Below are positions 16,756 to 24,935 of a DNA stretch of 47,681 nt, piece by piece. The notes beneath the pieces were generated by a model. The model was not told where the DNA came from. It was given only the letters and a program-made list of their open reading frames with translations, and did not search any database. Numbering within the stretch: the stretch's first letter is position 1; every line of letters begins with the position of its first letter. The translations under genes were made by a program, and so were the position numbers. The DNA is from Clostridia bacterium (lineage in GTDB: Bacteria; Bacillota; Clostridia; Christensenellales; RUG350), in NCBI GenBank assembly GCA_017407285.1, contig JAFQWW010000040.1:1-47681 (forward strand), written 5' to 3'.

Positions 16756-18201
16756 ATGTCTTTTTGCAGATTTACAAACGAATATCTTATAGATAATTAC
16801 ACTTTCATTGATAATCTTTTTATCAGTGAATATTTGCCGTATGCACCTGAAAATGCAGTACGAGTTTACGTATTCGGTTTGTTTCTCTGCTCTAATCCCA
16901 TTAGTCGTGACAATTCCCTCGACTCAATGTCTGCATCCTTAAATTTACCTATCGATGACATTGTCAATTCTTTCGAATATTGGGCAGAACAAGGTTTGGT
17001 TACCATAACCTCGAAAGCACCTCTTGAAGTTAGATATTTACCCGTTAAAACTTCGATTGCTCCGCCTAAGAAATTTAAGCCTGAAAAATATTCTGATTTC
17101 AACGTTGCTCTCCAACAGCTCTTCCCTACTCGTATGATTACACCTAACGAGTACAACGAGTATTATAACGTAATAGAGAGTCGTCATATACAACCCGAAG
17201 CCATGCTTATGATTATACAATACTGCGTAAATCTCAAAGGCGTAGATATTAGATTCCCTTACATAATTGCAGTTGCTAAAGATTGGGCAAATAGCGGAAT
17301 TAAAACTTGCGCAGACGTTGAGGAGAAGTTGAAAGAATACGAATCTACCTCGGATAGCATTAAAACCATTCTTGCAACTCTAGGCAAGAAAAACACGGGC
17401 GATCTTGAAGATAGAGAATATTACCTTAAATGGACTAAAAGTTGGGGCTTTGATTTTGCTTCTATTTTATTTGCAGCAAAACAGTGCAAAAATAAAGGTG
17501 GAATGAAAAAACTCGACAGTTTACTTGACAAATATTACAAACTCAACCTTTACACCATAAAGGAAATGGAAGAATACAAGGCTCATCGCGACACCTTATA
17601 TTCTATTGCAAAAGACGTTTCTAAAACTATTGGATTATATTACGAATCGTACGACTATATCGTCGAGAGCTATATCTCTCCTTGGGTTCAACGAGGATTT
17701 GATAAAGATTCTATCGTAACAGTCGCTCAATACTGTTTTAGGCGAAATATTAGAACCATCGAGGGCGTAAATCACGCTATTAATAAGTTTTACAAACTTG
17801 GACTCGTATCCGTTGATAGCATAAATAGGTACATAGATCACTTACTCGAAAACGACAATATTATTGCTAGGATATTGGAAAAAGCAGGTTGTGCTCGTAC
17901 GGTATTGAGCGCAGACCGTGATTACTACAACACTTGGTCAACCATTTGGGGATTTAGTGACGAGATGATTGAGTACGCCGCAACGCTTGCAGTCAACACC
18001 TCTCTTCCCCTATCTTACATAAATAAAGTTTTATCTAGATGGAACTCAGAAAAGATAACGACTTTAGAAGAGGCTAAAAAATCATCACAAAACGTTAAGA
18101 GTGAAACACAAACTCAAAAAGATTATATAACGAGAAATTATTCCAATGAAGAACTCGATGCCTTCTTCAACGACGACGGCTTCGATACCACGGAGATATA
18201 A
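16756..18201 (+). CDS. dnaD: DnaD-like replication initiation protein with four C-terminal repeats
   Basis: DnaD/DnaB-type primosome protein that helps load the replicative helicase. At 481 residues it is about twice the usual DnaD length. Residues about 1-100 form a winged-helix N-terminal domain. They are followed by what reads as four DnaB_2-type modules: about 115-195, 203-275, 281-362 and 368-443. Modules 2 and 4 are plainly alike (DREYYLKWTKSWGF versus DRDYYNTWSTIWGF), and modules 1 and 3 share the IIQYC/VAQYC core. The tail (about 445-481) is polar and acidic, ending in a segment that may bind DnaI. The gene's TAA overlaps the next ATG (TAATG), so the two are coupled. Confidence 0.88.
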   Translation: MSFCRFTNEYLIDNYTFIDNLFISEYLPYAPENAVRVYVFGLFLCSNPISRDNSLDSMSASLNLPIDDIVNSFEYWAEQGLVTITSKAPLEVRYLPVKTSIAPPKKFKPEKYSDFNVALQQLFPTRMITPNEYNEYYNVIESRHIQPEAMLMIIQYCVNLKGVDIRFPYIIAVAKDWANSGIKTCADVEEKLKEYESTSDSIKTILATLGKKNTGDLEDREYYLKWTKSWGFDFASILFAAKQCKNKGGMKKLDSLLDKYYKLNLYTIKEMEEYKAHRDTLYSIAKDVSKTIGLYYESYDYIVESYISPWVQRGFDKDSIVTVAQYCFRRNIRTIEGVNHAINKFYKLGLVSVDSINRYIDHLLENDNIIARILEKAGCARTVLSADRDYYNTWSTIWGFSDEMIEYAATLAVNTSLPLSYINKVLSRWNSEKITTLEEAKKSSQNVKSETQTQKDYITRNYSNEELDAFFNDDGFDTTEI

Positions 18202-19145
18202 TGAGAAGAGATATTATAAAAAAAATCCTTGCAGAATACAAGGAATATAAGATGGGTGAAACCATAATAGCGGAAGAAAGATATAATAACGCGCTAAAAA
18301 ACCCCGACTTTGCTCTAGCCGAGGAAAACCTCAAGAAACTCTCCTTTACTCTTGCAAAACAAGAAGCGTACGGTATTGATTCCACAGAGACTAAAAAAGA
18401 AATCGCAAAGACAAAGAAATTAGCTCAAAACGCTTTAAAAGCGATGAATCTAAAGGAAAGCGACTTCACGCCTAAATACCGTTGTAAAAACTGTAAAGAC
18501 ACTGGATACGACGAAAATGGCAAACTCTGTAAATGCGTTAAACAAAAACTTATCGAGCATTTAAAATCCAAGTGCGGAATGTCAGGTGCTCTCGATTTTC
18601 GCTTTTCCGAGAATACTTGTGATGCTTTTAGTGGTACAAAACAAGAAAAAAGTATGGTTGGACTATACAAAACCATGCAACTCTTTTGCGAGAAATTTCC
18701 AAACACTAAGTATAGAAACATTCTCCTATCCGGTCCTACGGGTGTTGGTAAAAGTTATTTGATTAGTGCCGTTGCTAACGATTTAATGGAAAAAGGTTTC
18801 TCCGTTTTATACGTTACAGCGTTTGAATTTAACGATTTGGTTTTAAAGTACCACACTACCCCGATAAACGAGAGAAACGAATATATGGACGACTTGTTGT
18901 CTGCAGATCTTCTCATTATTGACGATCTAGGAACGGAACCTATGAGAAAAAACGTAAGTATAGACTATCTATATTCCACAATTTCTTATAGAATGGAACA
19001 TAATTTACATACCATCTTCTCTACAAACCTTGATGCAAATAATTTAATGAGCAGATATGGAGAAAGAGTCTTTTCCAGACTCTTCCACAAAAAATACACT
19101 TATGCAAAACGCATAGTTGGTGATGATTTAAGATTAAAAAAGTAA
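18201..19145 (+). CDS. dnaI: DnaI/DnaC-type helicase loader ATPase
   Basis: AAA+ ATPase that delivers the replicative helicase DnaB/DnaC to the origin. The protein has 314 residues. The N-terminal region (1-90) is helical and helicase-binding. A zinc-binding knuckle is visible as C95, C98, C110 and C112. The AAA+ core has Walker A GPTGVGKS (178-185), Walker B LLIIDDLG (D241, D242), sensor 1 IFSTN, and an arginine finger region near SRYGERVFSRL. It is translationally coupled to dnaD. The TAA stop directly abuts the stop of the convergent PAP2 gene with no spacer. Confidence 0.94.
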   Translation: MRRDIIKKILAEYKEYKMGETIIAEERYNNALKNPDFALAEENLKKLSFTLAKQEAYGIDSTETKKEIAKTKKLAQNALKAMNLKESDFTPKYRCKNCKDTGYDENGKLCKCVKQKLIEHLKSKCGMSGALDFRFSENTCDAFSGTKQEKSMVGLYKTMQLFCEKFPNTKYRNILLSGPTGVGKSYLISAVANDLMEKGFSVLYVTAFEFNDLVLKYHTTPINERNEYMDDLLSADLLIIDDLGTEPMRKNVSIDYLYSTISYRMEHNLHTIFSTNLDANNLMSRYGERVFSRLFHKKYTYAKRIVGDDLRLKK

Positions 19146-20036
19146 TTACAATTTCAATAATTTGAATAAATATGGCGCTAAGAGTACGGCACTGCCTACG
19201 ACGAGCGCCATTATTATTATAACGCCTATCGTCTCAAGTGGTAAAACGAGAGATGACAATAAAAACACGACACCAGCGCAAGCCAAACCAACTAAAAATC
19301 TAAGTATCCTCTTCCACCAAACTTTTGCATCTTCAAACTTTATAAATCTTTCCTCAATCGGCGCGCACACACAATAACCTAATCCTGCACCAACAAGACC
19401 GAATATTTTGGTGTCGCCGAAAAATATTGATAAAATTCCAAAAACAAGCGTGATAATACCTGCAAGCATAAATCTTTTTGAATAAAACTTTTGATAAAGC
19501 CAACCTATTCCCCAACACACCAAACTTGCAATCATAAAACCAACCAAAGTATCACTTGGATAATGAACGCCCAAATAGATTCTAGATATTGCAAGCAACA
19601 AGGTAAATGCAATTTAGGAAATAATCAACCACCTAACTCTAAAATAACTTGCAATTCCCATATAAAGCGTTCCAGCGTTAGTGACGTGTCCGCTTGGAAA
19701 AGAATAAGAAGTGGGCTTAAAATTAGTATCAACTAGTAAATTATCTACCTTAACGTGTCTAATCTCTCCGTTTCGTAAAGCATCCGAAAAAATAGGACGT
19801 GGACGTTTTACAATGTTTTTCAAAGTAAAACTAAAGCACGACGACGTGAACACACAAAATAGTAGGTATTCACCAAGTTTTCTATTGAAACACCAGTATA
19901 TCACGAATAACGTGATTATGACTATTGCCGTTTCGCCAAAGAAAGAGAGTCCCAACATAAAGTTGTCGACTATTGCGCCCCACAATGTATTGGGGCTGGC
20001 AACGCTTTGAACGGCTTGAATAATTCCTATCTCCAT
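19146..20036 (-). pseudogene. PAP2-family phosphatase interrupted by one in-frame TAA
   Basis: A polytopic phosphatidate-phosphatase-like protein (type 2), probably acting on lipid phosphates or undecaprenyl pyrophosphate. All three PAP2 signatures are present in a single frame: KNIVKRPRP, SFPSGHVTNAG, and SRIYLGVHYPSD. A TAA at 19614-19616 splits the frame between the second and third. The C-terminal half has no proper start (only a TTG, no SD), so the protein would lose its last catalytic histidine. Without the stop, the product would be about 296 residues. The start is the ATG at 20036 with AGGAGA (20041-20046). Either a recent nonsense mutation or a base-call error; translation past TAA is less likely. 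Confidence 0.8.
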
Positions 20037-20128
20037 ACTGTCTCCTATCATTTTTCTTAATTATAACCTTAATATACGCTAGTGTCAAACCTAAAATTTC
20101 AAATTTTATCAAAAAAAGTCGTTTAGTA

Positions 20129-20157
20129 TTGCAATTAAAGTTGATTTGGAGTATAAT
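20129..20157 (+). promoter_or_regulatory. Promoter for adenine deaminase
   Basis: TTGCAA (20129-20134), a 17-base spacer, and a perfect TATAAT (20152-20157). The predicted +1 is near 20164, only about 12 bases before the ATG at 20176 and at the first base of the GAGGTGA SD. The leader is too short for a purine riboswitch. Confidence 0.75.
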
Positions 20158-20175
20158 TACGTCGAGGTGACGACT

Positions 20176-21972
20176 ATGAAATATCCTTTTTGTGAAAAAC
20201 AATTATATGAAATAACGGAAAAACTTGCATCAGTTGCCGAGGGTAGAATCCCTGCCGATACGGTAATTAAAAATTGCACTTTAATCAACGTATGCACGAA
20301 AGAGTTGATTAAAAACACCGATATCGTTATAACCGACGGCAGAATATGTCTTATTGGGGACGGCAAACATTGTATTGGGGAAAACACTAACGTAATTGAT
20401 GCAACGGGTTTATACGCATCTCCTGCGTTCATTGACACCCACCTACATATAGAGTCATCAATGTTGACTGCACGCGAATACGCGAAAGCCGTTATACCTC
20501 ACGGTACGGCAATGATTTGCATGGATCCTCACGAGATTTGTAACGTCTTAGGACTTAGAGGACTAAATTACCTCATTGAAGACTCCAAACGTACCCCGCT
20601 CAAAGTAATGGCGTTTGCACCCTCTTGTGTGCCCTCTATGCCCGGATTTGAAGATTCGGGAGCAAACATTTGCGCCCAAGATATAGAATCTGTTATTGAT
20701 AATGAAAGAGTGTTTGGTATCGGTGAAATGATGAATTACGTAGGCATTATAAACGGTGCTAAAGGTCCTCACGATATCGTTAAAACGGCACTTATGAGCG
20801 GAAAGGCAGTATCCGGACACTACTCCTCACCTGACGTAGGCAAAGATATGAACGCTTATTTTTCATGTGGCGTGAACGATTGTCACGAATCAACGAGCGC
20901 AAAAGATGCGTTAGAAAAATTACGTCGTGGCGTCAAAGTTTTCTTCCGTGAAGGATCTGCATCAAGAAACCTTGAAGAACTCTTAACCCTTATAACCAAG
21001 AAAAATATTGATACAAGGAACGTTGCTTTCTGTACGGACGATATTCACCCTGGTGATTTTGAATCAAAAGGTCATATAGATTATATCGTTCGTCGTGCTA
21101 TCGAGTTAGGTGTCCCCGCTCTCACTGCTTATCAAATTGCAACTATAAACGCGGCTGAAGCTTATGGATTCGCTCACGAAACTGGTTCAATATCTCTTGG
21201 CAACGTTGCAGATATCGTACTTGTTAAAGACATTGAAAAGGTTGACGTTCAAAAGGTTTTAATTAACGGCAAAGTCGTATCTGAAAACGGTAAAAATACC
21301 TTCTCGGTTGATTTATCAAGGAAATTTGAGGAAGAAGAACTAAATTCCGTGAACGTTGGCGCTAAAATTTCTATAGACGACTTTAGAATTAGTACGCTAA
21401 ACGAAGAGGAAAAAGTTCGAGTTATCGAGATTACGCCGACTCAGTTACCGACTGGTTCAACTACAGCCATAATCAAATCTAAAAACGGAAATCTAATTAG
21501 CGACACTAATCAAGATATACTTAAAACCGTAGTCTTTGAAAGACATCACGCTACGGGTTCACGCGGATACGGTTTTATCAAAGGTTTTGGTATAAAAGAT
21601 GGTGCAATTGCCTCCACCGTTGCTCACGACTGTCATAATTTATTAGTCGTTGGTGATAGCGACGAAGATATGTGTCTTGCATCAAACACCCTCGCCTCCT
21701 CCGGTGGCGGTATGTGCGTTGTAAAACAAGGTGAGGTTATAGCTCACTTACCTCTCCCCGTTGCAGGATTAATGAGTCTAAAGTCTGCTAAAGATACGGC
21801 AAGTCTTATTCGAAAACTCGAACAAGCGTGGGAAGAACTTGAGTGCAAAGTTCCCGATCCATTTATGACCATGTCCTTTATTTCTCTTGCTTGTATACCG
21901 AGCTTACGTATAACCAATCGTGGTCTTGTGGATACCGACAATTTTAATTTTGTTGATTTAATTGTAAAATAA
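20176..21972 (+). CDS. ade: Adenine deaminase
   Basis: Deaminates adenine to hypoxanthine for purine salvage. It is a 598-residue amidohydrolase of the AdeC/Ade type. Metal-site motifs are DTHLHIESSML, MDPHEICNVLG, SGHYSSPD and CTDDIHPGDF. The C-terminal half carries the Ade-specific region with ERHHATGSRGYGFIKGFG and VAHDCHNLLVVG. An in-frame TTG at 20146 extends the frame, but it lies inside the promoter, so I start at the ATG at 20176 with GAGGTGA SD. It is followed at once by a strong terminator, so it is monocistronic. Confidence 0.95.
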   Translation: MKYPFCEKQLYEITEKLASVAEGRIPADTVIKNCTLINVCTKELIKNTDIVITDGRICLIGDGKHCIGENTNVIDATGLYASPAFIDTHLHIESSMLTAREYAKAVIPHGTAMICMDPHEICNVLGLRGLNYLIEDSKRTPLKVMAFAPSCVPSMPGFEDSGANICAQDIESVIDNERVFGIGEMMNYVGIINGAKGPHDIVKTALMSGKAVSGHYSSPDVGKDMNAYFSCGVNDCHESTSAKDALEKLRRGVKVFFREGSASRNLEELLTLITKKNIDTRNVAFCTDDIHPGDFESKGHIDYIVRRAIELGVPALTAYQIATINAAEAYGFAHETGSISLGNVADIVLVKDIEKVDVQKVLINGKVVSENGKNTFSVDLSRKFEEEELNSVNVGAKISIDDFRISTLNEEEKVRVIEITPTQLPTGSTTAIIKSKNGNLISDTNQDILKTVVFERHHATGSRGYGFIKGFGIKDGAIASTVAHDCHNLLVVGDSDEDMCLASNTLASSGGGMCVVKQGEVIAHLPLPVAGLMSLKSAKDTASLIRKLEQAWEELECKVPDPFMTMSFISLACIPSLRITNRGLVDTDNFNFVDLIVK

Positions 21973-21974
21973 TC

Positions 21975-22003
21975 AAAAACGCGTCTTTTGACGCGTTTTT
22001 TTC
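21975..22003 (+). terminator. Intrinsic terminator of ade
   Basis: A perfect hairpin AAAAACGCGTC/GACGCGTTTTT with a TTTT loop and a continuing T-run, starting 2 bases after the ade stop codon. Confidence 0.95.
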
Positions 22004-22024
22004 TTAACTTTTTTTAATCGCCTA

Positions 22025-22053
22025 TTGCATACGAGAAATTTTTATGTTATAAT
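22025..22053 (+). promoter_or_regulatory. Extended -10 promoter for the 22081-24106 operon
   Basis: TTGCAT (22025-22030), a 17-base spacer, perfect TATAAT (22048-22053) preceded by TG at the extended -10 position. The predicted +1 is near 22060. It drives the small membrane protein, maf and the MreB-like gene, which follow without terminators. Confidence 0.82.
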
Positions 22054-22080
22054 ACTTAAGATATTTATATAGAGGTAACT

Positions 22081-22554
22081 ATGACTAAAAACGTTTTCAA
22101 ATTTATATATACGACTTTCATGAAAGTTTTATTGATTGTGATGACCGTTTTGTTCTCCGCTTGTGCGCTTAAAAACATTCTTGCTTTTTGTGGCGCGTTC
22201 GGTTGGACGTCTACCTATCTTTGGCTTGACGTAATAGGTTTAGTTTTGTGCGTTCTTTTGATAGTCGTTCTCTTGCTTATGCTCACGCATTCAAGATACG
22301 TCGTAACCAACTTTTCTCTTTACGTTAAAATGGGGTTATTTATCTACAAAATCCCCTGCGGTCTTATTCAATCAATTGTTAAAATTGAGCAAGACGGATC
22401 ACTTTTTATCCTATTCGTTAATCAGAAAGCTCAACCTGCTCAGATGAAGATTAATATCGTGGAAAGCGATTACGACGGATTTATAAAGTCGCTAAGAGAT
22501 TATAACGTAGATATATTTTACGAAACTTATAATAAAGATAGTGAAACGAAATGA
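22081..22554 (+). CDS. Small membrane protein with possible PH-like domain
   Basis: A 157-residue protein of unknown function. Two hydrophobic helices (about 10-30 and 44-68) are followed by a soluble beta-rich domain (about 70-150: SRYVVTNFSLYVKMGLFIYKI, then I-I-KIEQDGSLFILFVNQ). That pattern resembles the two-helix plus bacterial PH domain (bPH/DUF1200-type) proteins, but the match is by eye only. The SD is AGAGG. The end overlaps the maf ATG by 4 bases (ATGA), so the three genes form one operon. Confidence 0.72.
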   Translation: MTKNVFKFIYTTFMKVLLIVMTVLFSACALKNILAFCGAFGWTSTYLWLDVIGLVLCVLLIVVLLLMLTHSRYVVTNFSLYVKMGLFIYKIPCGLIQSIVKIEQDGSLFILFVNQKAQPAQMKINIVESDYDGFIKSLRDYNVDIFYETYNKDSETK

Positions 22555-23102
22555 AAATAGTTCTCGCTTCGACCTCGCCAAGACGAAAAGAATTATTAAA
22601 AGAGATTTTTTCCGACTTTGACGTCCTATCTCCCAATTGTGAAGAAAAAGAGGACAAAAGTCCTATTAAAACCGTTTTAGGTATAGCACGAGACAAAGCT
22701 AATTCCATAAACGTTGATTATGATGTGCTAATATCTGCAGACACTATAGTCGTATATAAAAAACGTATAATAGGCAAACCGATATCCAAGCAAGACGCTA
22801 TTCAAACACTCGAACTTTTATCGGGCAAAACTCATTCGGTATATACGGGTGTTTGCTTAAAAATAAAAAAATTTGATCGTACGATTGTTAAGGTTTTCGC
22901 GGTTAAATCTAGAGTAAAGATGAAGAAACTTTCTCCAAGCGATATCCTCGAATACGTAGATTCAGGCTCCCCTCTTGACAAAGCCGGAGCATACGGCATA
23001 CAAGACGGTGTAGTTGAAAAATATCACGGAAGTTATTCAAACATCGTAGGTTTACCAATAGAAAAATTAGAAAAAGTATTAAGACATTTAGGTGTCAAAT
23101 AG
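22551..23102 (+). CDS. maf: Maf nucleoside-triphosphate pyrophosphatase
   Basis: House-cleaning hydrolase of dTTP/UTP and modified nucleotides, linked to septum formation in Bacillus. The 183 residues are normal for Maf. Motifs: STSPRRKELLKEI (5-20), the catalytic acidic segment SADTIVVYK, GKP, LSGKTHSVYTGV, and the C-terminal DKAGAYGIQDG. It overlaps the preceding membrane-protein gene by 4 bases and is 8 bases before the MreB-like gene, matching the common maf-(radC)-mreB neighbourhood. Confidence 0.95.
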   Translation: MKIVLASTSPRRKELLKEIFSDFDVLSPNCEEKEDKSPIKTVLGIARDKANSINVDYDVLISADTIVVYKKRIIGKPISKQDAIQTLELLSGKTHSVYTGVCLKIKKFDRTIVKVFAVKSRVKMKKLSPSDILEYVDSGSPLDKAGAYGIQDGVVEKYHGSYSNIVGLPIEKLEKVLRHLGVK

Positions 23103-23110
23103 GAGGAATT

Positions 23111-24106
23111 ATGGCTGTAATTGATTTAGGTATTGATTTTGGTAGTTCAAACACAACTATATATCAACAAGGTTTCGGAATAGTTTTGAAAGAACCTTCC
23201 GTCATTGCGTTACGAAAGGAAAGAAAACTCGAGGTCGTTGCAGTCGGCTCTAAAGCCAAAAGATTGGTTGGTAAAGTATCTGCAAACACCCAAGTCGTAT
23301 ATCCTATCCGTGACGGTGTGATTACCAATAACGACGCGGCTATTTTGCTACTCAAAAAATTGATTGCGCGTCTACTCCCCGAAGGAAGTTTCAAACCGCG
23401 CATTAGAGCGCTCGTATCTATTCCTTGCGGACTCTCTTTGGCTGAGCGCAAAGCGTATGAAACCGTTATGCAAAAAGCCGGTGTAAACGAAGTTACATTC
23501 ATAGACACCCCTATTGCTATATCAAGACTCCTCTCCCACGGTGGCGTAGTCGTATCCATAGGCGGTGGCGTTACCGACGTTGCGTTAGTTGCAAATAACG
23601 AGATAATTGACGGTGCAAGTATAAATATTGCGGGAGATGCAATAAACAACGCTATCACCGATTACTTATACGAGAAACAAAACGTTAAAATTGGTCAAGC
23701 TACTACGGAAAAGATCAAACTTGCTATTGCTAGCTTGTACGCTAACGACACCTCAAGCATAGAAGTTATTGGACGTGACGCTGACTCTGGAGCACAGAGA
23801 ACCTTTATAATTACGGCTAAAGAAGTTTGTGATCTTATCGAACCTCTTTTGAAAAAAATCACGGATATTATATCCTCTATGATAACCTACGCACCTACCG
23901 AAGTTGCAGAAACCATGACGGAGAACGGTATATACCTTTGCGGTGGTACCGCCCTACTCCCCGGTCTTTGTGAATATATGGCAAATTTGGTTAGAATGAA
24001 AGTTACCTTATTAGACGACGCACAGTCAACCGTAATTAACGCCCTTGGCACTCTCGTGGGCGAGCGAGACAAACTCGCAGAATTTTTAAAACTAACCAAA
24101 ATATAA
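23111..24106 (+). CDS. MreB-like actin-family protein with altered ATP site
   Basis: A 331-residue protein clearly related to MreB/Mbl, the bacterial actins that guide cell-wall synthesis. The phosphate-1 motif is intact (GIDFGSSNTT, D9), as are GIVLKEPSVIAL, PIRDGVI and the adenosine motif LCGGTALLPGL. The centre differs: the usual EEP-A-AIG segment is IDTPIAISRL, about a dozen residues are missing before phosphate-2, and the usual DIGGGT reads SIGGGV, so the phosphate-2 Asp is replaced by S149. No mreC or mreD follows. It is probably a paralogue with reduced or no ATPase, perhaps a filament modulator; a housekeeping MreB should exist elsewhere. SD AGGAGG is excellent. Confidence 0.85.
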   Translation: MAVIDLGIDFGSSNTTIYQQGFGIVLKEPSVIALRKERKLEVVAVGSKAKRLVGKVSANTQVVYPIRDGVITNNDAAILLLKKLIARLLPEGSFKPRIRALVSIPCGLSLAERKAYETVMQKAGVNEVTFIDTPIAISRLLSHGGVVVSIGGGVTDVALVANNEIIDGASINIAGDAINNAITDYLYEKQNVKIGQATTEKIKLAIASLYANDTSSIEVIGRDADSGAQRTFIITAKEVCDLIEPLLKKITDIISSMITYAPTEVAETMTENGIYLCGGTALLPGLCEYMANLVRMKVTLLDDAQSTVINALGTLVGERDKLAEFLKLTKI

Positions 24107-24127
24107 TCTCAATAATATTTTAATAAC

Positions 24128-24158
24128 AAAAAAAGATAGCAATGTTGCTATCTTTTTT
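24128..24158. terminator. Bidirectional terminator between the MreB-like gene and DUF1292
   Basis: A long perfect hairpin, AAAAAAGATAGCA paired with TGCTATCTTTTTT around a 4-base loop. It has A-runs on one flank and T-runs on the other, so it can stop transcription from both convergent units. Confidence 0.93.
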
Positions 24159-24179
24159 CTTTACTCAAAATAAATTTGA

Positions 24180-24488
24180 TTATTCTTCTTCCATAAATTT
24201 AATGAACTCGTTATAAACGGTTTCTGCTAAATCATCGTCCTCAACAGGGAAAAGTTGTTCGTCGTCGCCCTCTCCTACGAGTTTGTAGATGTAAACTTCA
24301 CATTCTGCATCCTCGTCGTCCGCTGCACGTGCTGCCTGCTCTGCATCTTGCAAAAATACGAACCATTCTTTGTTGTATTCGTAAGTTCCAATATGAAGAA
24401 AATCTCTTTCCTCGCCGTCGTCGTTTTCAAGAGTGATAATTTCACAATCTTCTAAATCTTCAGTTTCATTAACGATATCTTTTGCCAT
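24180..24488 (-). CDS. DUF1292 protein (YrzB-like)
   Basis: A 102-residue, very acidic cytoplasmic protein of the DUF1292 family, function unknown. The pattern (EIITLENDDGEERDFLHIGTY, then EYNKEWFVFLQDAEQ, and a Glu/Asp-rich tail) is typical. It lies 17 bases after ruvX, the same order as yrrK-yrzB in Bacillus, suggesting co-expression rather than a known shared pathway. The SD is GAGGTG. Confidence 0.9.
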   Translation of the reverse strand: MAKDIVNETEDLEDCEIITLENDDGEERDFLHIGTYEYNKEWFVFLQDAEQAARAADDEDAECEVYIYKLVGEGDDEQLFPVEDDDLAETVYNEFIKFMEEE

Positions 24489-24505
24489 AATAACACCTCA
24501 TAAGT

Positions 24506-24916
24506 TTATTTTATTCTATCAAGGTAACTTTGGAGTATAATTGCCGCCGCAACCTTGTCAATAACTTGTTTTCTTTTCTCACGTCTCATATCTGCAGAGA
24601 TCAAAATTCTCTCGGCACTTTTAGAGGTAAGCCTTTCATCAATAAATTCTATTTTGCACGAAGTTTTAGGCTCTAGTTCACGAGCAAACTGTCTACTCAT
24701 CTCCGCTCTCTCGCCTTCCGTTCCGTCCATATTTACGGGTAACCCTATAACTATGGTGTCCGCCTCCATTTTTTTTGCAAATTCTGCAATATAGTCTACG
24801 TCGGCTTCTCCGCCCTTTCTATAATACGTTTCACTACCACTTGCAATAATTCCCATAATATCACTGCTTGCAAGTCCTATTCTAACGTCGCCTAAATCTA
24901 CTGCTATCTTTCTCAA
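24506..24916 (-). CDS. ruvX: RuvX/YqgF RNase H-fold nuclease
   Basis: A 136-residue YqgF-family protein, annotated as Holliday-junction resolvase-like and implicated in pre-16S rRNA processing. The acidic active-site residues lie in AVDLGDVRIGLASSD near the N-terminus, in FIDERLTSKSAER, and in the late VIDKVAAAIILQSYL. GLPVNMDGTEGERA is the family's other hallmark. The start codon is TTG, supported by AGGAG six to seven bases upstream and by family alignment. It lies between metH (19 bases upstream) and DUF1292. Confidence 0.94.
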   Translation of the reverse strand: MRKIAVDLGDVRIGLASSDIMGIIASGSETYYRKGGEADVDYIAEFAKKMEADTIVIGLPVNMDGTEGERAEMSRQFARELEPKTSCKIEFIDERLTSKSAERILISADMRREKRKQVIDKVAAAIILQSYLDRIK

Positions 24917-24935
24917 TTTGTACTCCTATTATTCT

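Noticed and set aside
20037-20051. Earlier ATG for the PAP2 gene
   Set aside because: No SD before it; AGGAGA lies between it and the ATG at 20036.
20146-20175. TTG extension of adenine deaminase by ten codons
   Set aside because: The extension contains the TATAAT of the gene's own promoter, and the ATG at 20176 has a GAGGTGA SD.
23164-23658. 164-codon frame on the minus strand
   Set aside because: Antisense shadow of the MreB-like gene, no supporting signals.
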